64,000 nt of DNA, taken from NCBI RefSeq assembly GCF_050947875.1, contig NC_134568.1:205678217-205742216 (forward strand). Reading direction: 5' to 3'. The notes beneath the pieces are model-generated. The model did not search any database, was not told where the DNA came from, and worked only from the letters and a program-made list of their open reading frames with translations. Source of the stretch: Dermacentor variabilis (lineage: Eukaryota > Arthropoda > Arachnida > Ixodida > Ixodidae). The position numbers were made by a program, and so were the translations under genes. Each line of letters opens with the position of its first letter. Positions within the stretch are counted from its first letter, which is position 1. Below, in pieces: positions 1 to 8,592 of the stretch.

Positions 1-1593
1 TCCGCAGCTACGATGGATGTAGTTCACCCCTCCTACGTAGAACCCCATATGTTCACGGGCGAGTGCGCATGGATCAAGCAAGCCGTGGAAGCTCATAGCG
101 TGTGTCTGCCGGTAGCAAAGGTGCTTATCGAAGGACCTTTCGGAGCGCTTGAGACGGAGGCCGCAGTGTCATCTATGCTGCCCCCCCAGTACCCGTACCT
201 ATTTTCGAACAGGTCCGATCACCTCCTGCGCGAGAAGGGGCTTTTGTTTGGTGAGGCTAGCGTTCAGGCCTTAACCAGATCGAAGGTTCGGGAGCTCGCT
301 GCAAAGGCGGTAGTTGCGGGGCCGACGTTGGCGAACAATGAAAAAGGGTCAGAGGCGCAGCAAGCTGATATTCAGAGCACGCCCGAACTGAATAAACTTG
401 AGTCTGTAACGTTAAAGGCACCAGATACTGGAGAGGAAATTCCCGATGCGGGAAAGTTAGAAGAGCTATCTGCAGATTTGCTCATCGCGCCTACGTCAGA
501 CGGACTTAATAGGTTGCTAAAAGTCAGCCGGTCGGCTTTGATAGCCGAGCAAAAGAAGGATGGCAGCCTAGAAAACATACGCTGCAATGTCAAGGAAGGT
601 ATCGCCAAGAAAAATGCTCGTTTTGTGGAAAGAGGTGGAGTCCTGTACCGGAAGTATCTAGACCGCAGAGGAGTGGAGTTCGATCAGCTGATCGTGCCTC
701 AATGCTATCGTCAGGATCTGTTGCGCTTGTCGCACGGGGGTTCGTGGTCCGGACACCTAGGAGTTAAGAAAACTAAGGACCGTCTCTTGCAAGAGTACTA
801 TTGGCCAGGGTGTTTTCGGGACGCAGACCATTTCGTGAGGACATGTGACACCTGTCAGCGGGTGGGCAAACCAGGGGACAAATCGAGGGCGCCGTTGAGA
901 TTGGTACCTATCATTACGGAGCCTTTTAGACGGCTCGTTATTGATACAGTGGGACCTCTGCCGGTAACAGCCACGGGGTACAGACACATTTTGACTGTGA
1001 TCTGCCCAGCGACAAAGTTCCCTGAAGCAGTGCCGCTTAAAGAACTCAGCTCAGTTGAGATAGTCAATGCACTGCTGTCCATATTTGCACGAGTTGGTTT
1101 TCCTGCGGAAATCCAATCAGATCAGGGCACAGTGTTTACTAGCGCTTTGACGACAACTTTTCTCGAAAGGTGTGGGGTAAAGCTGTTACACAGCTCAGTG
1201 TACCACCCACAGTCGAATTCCGTTGAGAAGCTCCACTCCGTCATGAAGCGCGTGTTGAGAGCATTGTGTTTTGAACATCAAACTGACTGGGAGCTGTGTC
1301 TGCCTGGGGTGATGTTTGCATTAAGGACCGCGCCGCATGCGGCTACGGGGTTTTCGCCAGCTGAGCTGGTGTACGGTCGCTCGCTTCGGTCTCCGCTTCG
1401 CATGCTTCGAGAATCGTGGGAAGGCAGGGGCGACGACCCAGTCGTGGTGGAGGACGTGCTTAAGCTCCTCGAACGCTTAAGAAGGGCACAGGAGTTGTCA
1501 GGTGAAGCAATGGCAAAGGCCCAGCAGAGGGCCAAGGTTTATTATGATCGGACGCCAGGGCCCGTCGTTTTGAGGTGGGCGATGAGGTCATGA
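1..1593 (+). CDS. Pol N-terminal part: end of aspartic protease plus integrase (partial at window edge)
   Basis: The frame is open to the left edge, so the methionine at 13 is only the first visible one. The first residues (SAATMDVVHPSYV) match the segment just after the protease active site in copy B. After a variable linker comes the integrase zinc domain near residues 235-285, with two His in the SHGG...GHLG stretch and two Cys in CDTCQ. The catalytic core follows with D311 (VIDTVG), D370 (QSDQGT) and E405 (NSVEK), the DD35E spacing. The frame ends just before the integrase C-terminal domain, which continues in the next frame after a one-base slip near 1550-1575. Integrase inserts the cDNA copy into the host chromosome. 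A decay frameshift is more likely than programmed recoding, because copy B is in one frame at this point. Confidence 0.85.
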   Translation, partial: SAATMDVVHPSYVEPHMFTGECAWIKQAVEAHSVCLPVAKVLIEGPFGALETEAAVSSMLPPQYPYLFSNRSDHLLREKGLLFGEASVQALTRSKVRELAAKAVVAGPTLANNEKGSEAQQADIQSTPELNKLESVTLKAPDTGEEIPDAGKLEELSADLLIAPTSDGLNRLLKVSRSALIAEQKKDGSLENIRCNVKEGIAKKNARFVERGGVLYRKYLDRRGVEFDQLIVPQCYRQDLLRLSHGGSWSGHLGVKKTKDRLLQEYYWPGCFRDADHFVRTCDTCQRVGKPGDKSRAPLRLVPIITEPFRRLVIDTVGPLPVTATGYRHILTVICPATKFPEAVPLKELSSVEIVNALLSIFARVGFPAEIQSDQGTVFTSALTTTFLERCGVKLLHSSVYHPQSNSVEKLHSVMKRVLRALCFEHQTDWELCLPGVMFALRTAPHAATGFSPAELVYGRSLRSPLRMLRESWEGRGDDPVVVEDVLKLLERLRRAQELSGEAMAKAQQRAKVYYDRTPGPVVLRWAMRS

Positions 1594-3260
1594 TATTGCG
1601 CACCTCGCTAAACAACAAACTAGACGTGCAGTGGGAGGGCCCAGCACGAATTGTTCAGAAACTGTCGGACGTTAACTACGTGGTGAGTCTGCCAGGAAAG
1701 CGGAAAGCACAGCAAGTTTACCACTGTAATCTGCTCAAACCTTATAGACAAAGGGAAGCAGTGGTGTGCATGATGGTAAACGTTCCTGAAGAGCTTCCGG
1801 TCGAGCTTCCGGGACTAGGCTCAGTGACGAACAGGGAAGACACCGATCAAGTCATTAGTGACTTAGTCAGTGGATCACCGCTGTCGCCTGAGCAGAAAAC
1901 CGAACTACACCAGCTCTTACAAGAGTTTCAAGGTCTGTTCTCTGAGAGGCCTGGTAGGACTTCTGTACTTACTCATGATATAGAACTTACCTCCCCAGAG
2001 CCAGTACGATCCAAGGCGTATCGGGTGTCACCCCGCCAGAACGATATTATGGAGGCTGAGGTAAAGAAAATGCTACAGCTCGGTGTTATTGAGGCAGGTG
2101 AGAGTGATTATACCTCCCCTTTGATTTTAGTTGAGGTACCGGGCAAGGAACCTCGTCCTTGCGTCGACTACCGCAGGCTTAATTCCATCACTAAGGATCA
2201 AATTTATCCGATCCCTAACATCGAGGAGCGCCTTGAGAAAGTTAGTAGCGCTCAGTTTATTTCCACCCTAGATCTTGTCAGGGGTTATTGGCAGGTTCCA
2301 CTTACAGAAGAGGCTAGTAGGTATGCGGCGTTCATTTCACCAATGGGAACATTCCGTCCTAAAGTGTTGAGTTTTGGTTTGAAGAACGCGCCATACTGTT
2401 TTTCAAGCCTCATGGATAAAGTGTTGCGGGGACAGCAAGAATTCGCTTTACCGTATCTAGACGACGTAGCGATATTCTCCGCATCCTGGTCTGAGCATAT
2501 GGCACACTTGCGGGCAGTGCTAACCCGCCTGCGCGAAGCGGGCTTGACAGTCAAGGCTCCTAAGTGCCAGTTAGCACAGGCCGAGGTTGTCTACCTCGGT
2601 CACGTGATTGGTCAGGGTCGTCGCCGCCCCTCTGAAATAAAGGTGGCCGCTGTGCGAGACTTCCCGCAACCGCGCACGAAGACCGATATTCGGTCGTTCT
2701 TAGGTGTCGCCGGCTACTATCAGAGGTACATCCCCAGGTACTCTGATATCGCGGCTCCCCTGACGGATGCTCTAAGAAAGACAGAGCCGCAAACAGTCGT
2801 CTGGGACGAGACAAGGGAAAGAGCTTTTAGCGCCCTAAAGAGCGCCCTAACAAGCCAGCCTGTGCTACGATCGCCAGACTACACAAAAGGGTTCGTAGTT
2901 CAGTGCGATGCTAGTGAGCGAGGCATGGGCGTTGTACTGTGCCAACGGGAAAATGGAGAAGTAGAACACCCCGTCCTGTATGCTAGTCGTAAGCTGACCA
3001 GTCGTGAGCAGGCGTACAGCGCCACCGAGAAAGAGTGTGCGTGTCTCGTGTGGGCCGTTCAGAAATTGTCATGCTATCTAGCCGGCTCGAGGTTTATCAT
3101 TGAGACGGATCACTGCCCTCTCCAATGGCTGCAGACCATCTCTCCCAAAAATGGCCGCCTCCTGCGCTGGAGCCTCGCTTTGCAACAATATTCCTTTGAG
3201 GTGCGTTACAAAAAGGGGAGTCTCAACGGTAACGCCGATGGCTTAAGTCGAAGCCCCTAA
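1575..3260 (+). CDS. Pol C-terminal part: integrase C-terminal domain, reverse transcriptase, RNase H
   Basis: The frame opens with an integrase tail module (residues 1-60: GDEVM, VQWEGPARIV, YHCNLLKPY), a GPY/F-like fold. Then comes a gypsy-type RT: VDYRRLN near 195, LDLVRGYWQVPL near 230, SFGLKNAPYCFS near 265, and the YLDD catalytic box at 294-297. The connection has GYYQRYIPRYS. RNase H starts with the catalytic D445 in QCDAS and ends with NADGLSRSP. RT and RNase H together copy the RNA genome into DNA. All these blocks are intact, so the enzyme part looks recently functional. The true translation start lies upstream in the other frame; 1575 is only the first ATG of this frame. Confidence 0.88.
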   Translation: MGDEVMILRTSLNNKLDVQWEGPARIVQKLSDVNYVVSLPGKRKAQQVYHCNLLKPYRQREAVVCMMVNVPEELPVELPGLGSVTNREDTDQVISDLVSGSPLSPEQKTELHQLLQEFQGLFSERPGRTSVLTHDIELTSPEPVRSKAYRVSPRQNDIMEAEVKKMLQLGVIEAGESDYTSPLILVEVPGKEPRPCVDYRRLNSITKDQIYPIPNIEERLEKVSSAQFISTLDLVRGYWQVPLTEEASRYAAFISPMGTFRPKVLSFGLKNAPYCFSSLMDKVLRGQQEFALPYLDDVAIFSASWSEHMAHLRAVLTRLREAGLTVKAPKCQLAQAEVVYLGHVIGQGRRRPSEIKVAAVRDFPQPRTKTDIRSFLGVAGYYQRYIPRYSDIAAPLTDALRKTEPQTVVWDETRERAFSALKSALTSQPVLRSPDYTKGFVVQCDASERGMGVVLCQRENGEVEHPVLYASRKLTSREQAYSATEKECACLVWAVQKLSCYLAGSRFIIETDHCPLQWLQTISPKNGRLLRWSLALQQYSFEVRYKKGSLNGNADGLSRSP

Positions 3261-3741
3261 CGTAGGAATCAGCCTCAAGATTGTTTGTTACTGATGTTTT
3301 TCTTCCTGAGGCAGGATTTTTAACATATTGCTTTTGTTTAGTGTTTCAAAGTGATGACATGCTTTCTAGTGCAATTTTCCAATTTGTGGACGCGTTCTAA
3401 GTGCTGCTAGACTACTGTAAGGAACTAGGCAGTGGTATAGAAGGGAAAAGAGCCTGGCAGGGCTTAGTGAGGGTTGTGCCGTGCTTGCTGACTGAGCGGT
3501 TGAGTTTCAGCGTAGTTCTAACGCTTGCCGGGAACGAGAACAAAAATGTGAACTCTCCCGAAGTCACTTTGCAGTGTCCTGTGCGAACCTGAACGAGAGA
3601 ACGAGGCCTTCTCTGTGCGCTGCGCTCAAGAAACGTCGAGGGACGCCCGACTTCGGTTATGAGCATCATCGAGCGACATCCCTCCGGACAGCGGATGCAG
3701 TCCCCTGACCATCGGGATCTCCTTTCCCCGGCGGGGCGGTC
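3261..3741 (+). other. 3' untranslated region of copy A
   Basis: No reading frame of interest between the pol stop and the LTR. The last 20 bases before the LTR are G/C rich (ggcggggcggtc) and could serve as a weak polypurine tract, but this is not a clean one. Confidence 0.5.
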
Positions 3742-3979
3742 TGTTACGTTTCGCCTACGACGCGCGGTTTAGCCGGCGCGGCTGCAACAAAGCGGCAGAC
3801 ATTTTGGCCCGTTCGGCGCCGCCGCTACGCCTCCCCGCCAAGCGCGTCCAGGCATGTTCCGATGCCACGTGTCTTCATGTGCGTGTGTGAGTGTATGTGC
3901 ATATTGGTGCCCACGCTTGTCGAAGCGCGGCAGCCGGGGAGAGGAGCTCCCAACAACTGTGAAGCGAGAGGGTCTGACA

Positions 3980-4185
3980 GGCGCCGACACGACAGTATGA
4001 GCCACCTTCTCCTCCCCATTGTGCCCGACCGGCGCCGACACGACAGTGTGAGCCACCTTCTCCTCCCCATTGTGTCCGACCGGCGCCGACACGACAGTAT
4101 GAGCCACCTTCTCCTCCCCATTGTGCCCGAACGGCGCCGGCACGACGGCTGCGTCACCTTATCCCATTGTACCCGAGCGGCACAG
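3980..4185 (+). repeat. 51-bp tandem repeat, four copies, in the U3 of copy A LTR
   Basis: Units start with GGCGCCGACACGACAG at 3980, 4031 and 4082; the fourth, from 4133, is degraded. Each carries GAGCCACCTTCTCC. Repeats in U3 often act as enhancers in LTR elements; that role here is inference. Confidence 0.85.
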
Positions 4186-4234
4186 TCACGTGCTCGTCTA
4201 TAGAGGGGTTCCTTCTTGCCCTCAACTGCGAGAG

Positions 4235-4242
4235 TATAAAAG
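4235..4242 (+). promoter_or_regulatory. TATA box of copy A LTR
   Basis: TATAAAAG lies about 115 bp before the AATAAA signal, the spacing expected for U3/R in an LTR. Confidence 0.6.
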
Positions 4243-4350
4243 CAGCTGCCCCCGGACGCCAAAGGAGGGCTCCGATTTCTTCTGTTGAGTAACGTGCTCT
4301 CCCGTCTCTCTACTTCGGTCAACCCGACCGCCAACTCTTTGCGATGTTAG

Positions 4351-4356
4351 AATAAA
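4351..4356 (+). terminator. Polyadenylation signal of copy A LTR
   Basis: AATAAA about 110 bp downstream of the TATA box, followed by T- and GT-rich sequence. Confidence 0.55.
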
Positions 4357-4528
4357 CAAGTTGTTTTGTTGTTACCAGTCGACTCATGTTTTGCCGGGAC
4401 CTTCGGATGCTTCCAGTTGTACCCCAGGCCGCCAGGCCAACGCTACCCTTGGGGCTTGCGACCCAGGTGCAACCACGGGCGTCAGCGCCGACTTCCCAAC
4501 AACTCGTACCAGCGGTGCGATTACAACA

Positions 4529-4807
4529 ATAGCCTATGCCTTGAGAATGAATATGTTGCTGTATGTTCACCACCCTTCAAATTGCTTTGCGTGCTTTTTT
4601 GACCATGAAAAAAACCTATAGACTTCAGTGACCCCTTCATCAACGGTGTGCGAAATGCATGTGAATGTTGTGTGTCTCAGCATTGCTTCTCTTTCCAGTA
4701 AGCAATGCTAACAACTCATGAAAAAAAAACATTTCTAATAATTTACAACATTTAATAGGGATGGAAACATCGTCAGTTGAATGCAAAGATACTAAATATA
4801 TACAGGG
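4529..4807. other. Spacer between the two gypsy copies
   Basis: No gene or known repeat recognised. The last four bases (AGGG, 4804-4807) are one half of the target duplication of copy B. Confidence 0.5.
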
Positions 4808-5162
4808 TGTTAGAACGGCCCGATGACGAGCAAATTTTGCCTGCCAGGTGCGCCAACGGGCGTCATCTTTTCCTGGAGCGCCACCGCAAACCTCTAGCCA
4901 CGGCGTCACCTCGTCGCCGTTGTAACTAAACGGCCTCGTCGTGATTGGGACTGAATGAGTTCGACGAAGCAGGCTTTGTGCCGCAACACGACACCGCCTA
5001 CCGGATCGGCCGCGAGCGGGGGAGTTGCCGCGGGAACGTTGTCGGGGACACCTTCCCACGCGCCAACCAAGACGCAGGACAATGGCTACCCGGGCGCGCT
5101 ACCCGGTTCAGCTCCGAGTTCTACGAAGCCCTTCTGACATCGGCTCCGGTATGTGCACCTGT

Positions 5163-5236
<74 letters not shown>

Positions 5237-5630
5237 GCCGACCCGGGGAGAGGCGGCGTGTTTAAAATGACTGGACGAACGTTTCCGTCCCCTTGGAATC
5301 AAGGGCGGACCGAGTGTTTATAAGCCGCTGTTGTGCGGATGCTCGACACACTTTTCTTAAGCAGTCATGTTGGACTGAGACACTCTCTCAAGCAGTCGTG
5401 TTATACTGACGTACTTTCTCTCGAAGTCATGCTAGACTCATGAACTGCATGTAAATACTGTAAATAAACCCATATTCCTCGTTCTCGATGAGAAGCAGTC
5501 CTTCCCTTCATCAACGTCCTCAGCGTGGATAAGTTGGACGACGGCATGGGCCAGCTACCTTTCAATTCATGCCGGACTCCAATCTTGACAACGGATCACG
5601 AGCGATGGGATTGAGCCCCTAATCCTGACA
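4808..5630 (+). repeat. 5' LTR of copy B (823 bp)
   Basis: Starts TGTTAGAACGGCCCG and ends CCTGACA. Co-linear with 24560-25338 over its whole length. Contains a (GT)n block that is far longer than in the 3' LTR, three degenerate units of about 33 bp around AGTCATG at 5358-5440, a TATA-like TTATAAG near 5319 and AATAAA at 5463. Confidence 0.9.
5161..5234 (+). repeat. (GT)n microsatellite inside the 5' LTR
   Basis: Nearly uninterrupted GT for about 74 bp. The same place in the 3' LTR (about 24911-24943) is short and interrupted, so the block expanded after insertion. Confidence 0.95.
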
Positions 5631-5833
5631 ACGGGCTGACAGCGGTGAGATGGACTTTGCGACGTGGTGCTGTGTCTGCGGTGAGTGATTGGTTCTTGCT
5701 TTGACTCTCTAGGCTTTTCACTTTGTGGTTGTTCTGTTTAGAACTGTAGGGAAGCTAGATTGTTGAGCGTTAGCTAGGTTGTGTTTTCCTAGCTAGATTT
5801 AGAGAGCGGGATCAAGGCAGTAATGCAGCAATC
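5631..5833 (+). other. Leader of copy B
   Basis: Sequence between the 5' LTR and the first gag ATG. No clear tRNA-complementary primer site starting with TGG is seen next to the LTR. Confidence 0.45.
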
Positions 5834-6705
5834 ATGGAGTTAAGGAGACTGCTGAGAGACGAATTGTTGATTGTTGGTGAGGAACTGGGCCTAGATGTAC
5901 GCAAGGAAATGCTAAAATCGGAATTATTGGAGCTAATTTCCGAACAGGCCAGTGAGGAAGAAATTGAAATGGGATTGGAGCTTCAAAAAATGAGAGAGAA
6001 ACGGGAAAGAGAAAGAGAAGAACGGGACAGAGAAAAACGAGAGAGAGAGAGGAACGTGATAAAGATCGCGAGTTAAGAAAAATGCAACTGGAACTTGAAA
6101 GCAAACGTTCGGAGTTGTCTCAAGGAAGGGAAGGGGCTCTGGGACGATCAAGTTAGGCAGAATCGTACCGCATGGACAGGCTATTAAGGCCACTTGAGGT
6201 CGGGACCAACATAGGCTTGTTCCTAAGCAATTTTGAAAGAACTTGCGAGAAGATGAACTTCGGCCCGAGTACATGGCCACAGCGGTTGCTGTCTATGTTG
6301 CCGTGTGAGGCGGCGGAAGTAATCGCCAGACTGAGTGCACAGGATGCATATGATTATGCAAAAGTTAAGGCTAGTCTCCTCAAGAAATACCGCCTTTCAG
6401 CCGAAGCTTTTCGGCAAAGGTTTAGGAGCACAGGCAAGAAAGATAGCGAGGGGTATCCGGAGTTCGCATACGGCTTAATGGCCAACCTAGTTGAGTGGCT
6501 GAAAATCGCGGAAGCGTACGACAGCAGAGACAGGATTATTGAATGTATGTGTCTAGAGCAGTTTTACAAAACCATCCCCCAAGCTGTGAAACTGTGGGTC
6601 CAAGACAGAGGGAATGTAAACACTGTGGAAAGGGCGGCTGAATTAGCCGAAGAGTATGCAACGCGTAGAAAGTTGAACGGTGAGGACGGAAATTGGGACG
6701 GTTGA
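5834..6705 (+). pseudogene. gag of copy B: coiled coil plus SCAN-like capsid, broken
   Basis: Gag forms the particle that packages element RNA. The first 80 codons (5834-6076) end in a long run of Glu/Arg/Lys, a likely coiled coil. A frameshift in the GA-rich tract near 6050 and a stop near 6155 break the frame. The segment 6172-6705 (177 codons) carries a helical capsid region. At its residues 80-85 it has FRQRFR, at 128-131 LEQF, then a Pro, and at 142-143 WV. These are the hallmark positions and spacing of the SCAN domain of vertebrate zinc-finger proteins. An in-frame TGA at 6703-6705 separates this from the nucleocapsid part, which continues in the same frame. Confidence 0.75.
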
Positions 6706-8471
6706 AATGGACCGCGGAAACCATTTCCGTTCAAAAAGGGTTCGCAGACTAGACGATCGGAGCCTGTAGACGTGGAGGAAAAGCCCGCAGAAAAGAGCGA
6801 GGAGAAACTTAACAGGGAAACCGCACAAAAGGAACAGAAAAGAAAATTCGAATCTTTTAGGCTGATCGGCTGTTATAAATGCCACAGACTGGAACATATA
6901 GCTGTAAACTGCGGGAAGCCTAGCGTAGTTCTCTCCTACGTGGAGGAAAAAGACGAGAATATGGAACTTTTGAGCCCATATCTTCACGACCTGCAAGTTA
7001 ATGGCAAACCATGCCGAGTGCTAAGAGACAGTGCCGCCACGATGGACATTGTCCATCCGTCTTACGTGACGGTAGATGATTTCACCGGAGAAGTAGCATG
7101 GATCAAACAGGTTGTAGAAGAACACAGCGTGTGTCTGCCCATGGCCAAAGTCAAAATCAGTGGACCATTCGGGGAGCTAGAGACTGAGGCTGCAGTTTCC
7201 AAATTTTTGTCACTGCAGTACCCTTACATCTTTTCGAATTGTTCGAATCAGTTACTGCGTGACAAAGGGCTTAAACTGGGAGAGGGCATAGTACAGGCAG
7301 TGACCCGAGGCCAAGCTCGTAAAATCGCGTCGCTTTCGGCTAAAAATGCACAAGCTGCTCCAGCGGAAGCAGAAAAAGGGATAACTTCAATACCCGAATC
7401 CGAGCTAGGCCCGAGGGACAAAAAAACTGTTGAGGAGAGCCTGCCAGCAGACCAGTTCAATGAGAGCGTAGCACTAAAGTGTCAAAGTTCGAGCCTGCAG
7501 GAAGAGCAAGCTGACACACTCGCAAGCGAGACAGGGTCGTTATTATCACCGGCCTCAAAGAACTTTGCTCAGCTCTTACGTGTGGATAGAGAGTCATTGG
7601 CAGCCGAGCAAAAAAATGATGAGAGCTTAGCTAAATTACATCACACAGCCAAAGAAGGCCTTGCTAGGCGCAACGTCACGATACATGAGAGAGGAGGATT
7701 GTTGTATCGGCACTACAGAGATCGAAATGGTAGGATTTTAGATCAGTTAGTCGTACCTACTAGGTACAGGGAGGACCTTTTGAGTCTCTGTCATGGAAAT
7801 GGGTGGTCCGGCCACCTAGGCATAAACAAATCAAAGGAAAGATTGCTTATGGAATACTACTGGCCTGGCTGTTTCAAAGACGTAGAAAACTTTGTAAGAT
7901 CATGCGACGCCTGCCAGCGCTCGGGCAAACCAGGAGAGACATGGAAAGCTCCACTAAAGGTAGTGCCCTTAATAACAGAACCTTTCAGACGACTTGTGAT
8001 AGGCGCGGTAGAGCCTCTACCAAAAACAAAATCGGGTTACAGGTACTTGTTTACCATACTGGGTCCGGCTACAAAGTTTCCAGAAGCAATCCCTCTGAAA
8101 GAGCTCAGCTCCACCGAAGTAGTAGACGCGCTTTTGACAGTGTTTGCACGAGTTGGGTTTCCAGCCGAAATTCAGGCGGATCAAGGGTCAGTATTCACAA
8201 GCGCACTAACTTCCACATTCTTGCAAAAGTGCGGGGTAAAGTTAATACACAGTTCCGTCTATCACCCTCAGTCAAACAGTGTAGAGAGGTGGCATTCAGT
8301 GCTTAAGCGAGTTTTGCATGCGCTCTGTTACGAGCACAAGGAGGACTGGGAGAACTGTCTGCCAGCAGCTTTGTTTGCTTTGCGAACGGTTCCACATGAA
8401 GCAAGAGGGTTCTCGCCAGCAGAACTAGTGTATGGGAGGACACTCCGTTCTCCACTGAGAATGTTAAGAGA
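6706..8471 (+). pseudogene. Copy B nucleocapsid zinc knuckle, protease and integrase (first half of pol)
   Basis: The frame is the same as the capsid segment, past a single TGA. From the methionine at 6772, residues 34-47 form a CX2CX4HX4C zinc knuckle (CYKCHRLEHIAVNC). The aspartic protease active site is at residue 86 in RDSAAT, an unusual DSA rather than DTG/DSG form. The integrase zinc domain and core follow, but the first catalytic Asp, present in copy A, is Gly here (LVIGAVEP). The second Asp (QADQGS) and the Glu (NSVER) are retained. The coding sequence stops at 8471, where LINE-1a inserted; the last residues SPLRMLR reappear at 22285. Confidence 0.85.
8460..8471 (+). repeat. Left target-site duplication of LINE-1a (12 bp)
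   Basis: AATGTTAAGAGA occurs here and again at 22285-22296. Both lie at the same point of the integrase of copy B, so they bracket the whole nest. Confidence 0.9.
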
Positions 8472-8591
<120 letters not shown>

Positions 8592-8592
8592 T

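Larger units (their letters stand above)
1..4528 (+). mobile_element. Ty3/gypsy LTR retrotransposon, Gmr1-like pol order (copy A, 5' part outside window)
   Basis: The visible part runs from the end of the protease through integrase, reverse transcriptase and RNase H to one 3' LTR. Gag, most of the protease and the 5' LTR lie left of the window. Integrase precedes RT, unlike ordinary Ty3/gypsy elements, where it follows RNase H. The RT and RNase H sequences are nevertheless gypsy-like (YLDD, the SFGLKNAP block). A single one-base frameshift separates the two pol frames, so this copy is far less decayed than copy B, which starts 279 bp downstream. Boundary with the LTR is inferred from TG...CA ends. 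Confidence 0.85.
3742..4528 (+). repeat. 3' LTR of copy A (about 787 bp)
   Basis: Begins TGTTACG after the G-rich stretch and ends TTACAACA, so both ends obey TG...CA with a short inverted repeat. It holds a TATA box, a downstream AATAAA and a block of 51-bp tandem repeats in the presumed U3. The matching 5' LTR is outside the window, so the ends are inferred. The sequence differs from the LTRs of copy B, so A and B are separate subfamilies. Confidence 0.65.

Noticed and set aside
1550..1593. Programmed frameshift between integrase and RT frames of copy A
   Set aside because: No slippery heptamer with a following structure was seen, and copy B is in one frame at the same point; simple one-base decay is more likely.
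5108..5302. Open frames with THTHTH or VCVCVC runs
   Set aside because: Translations of the (GT)n block in the 5' LTR of copy B.
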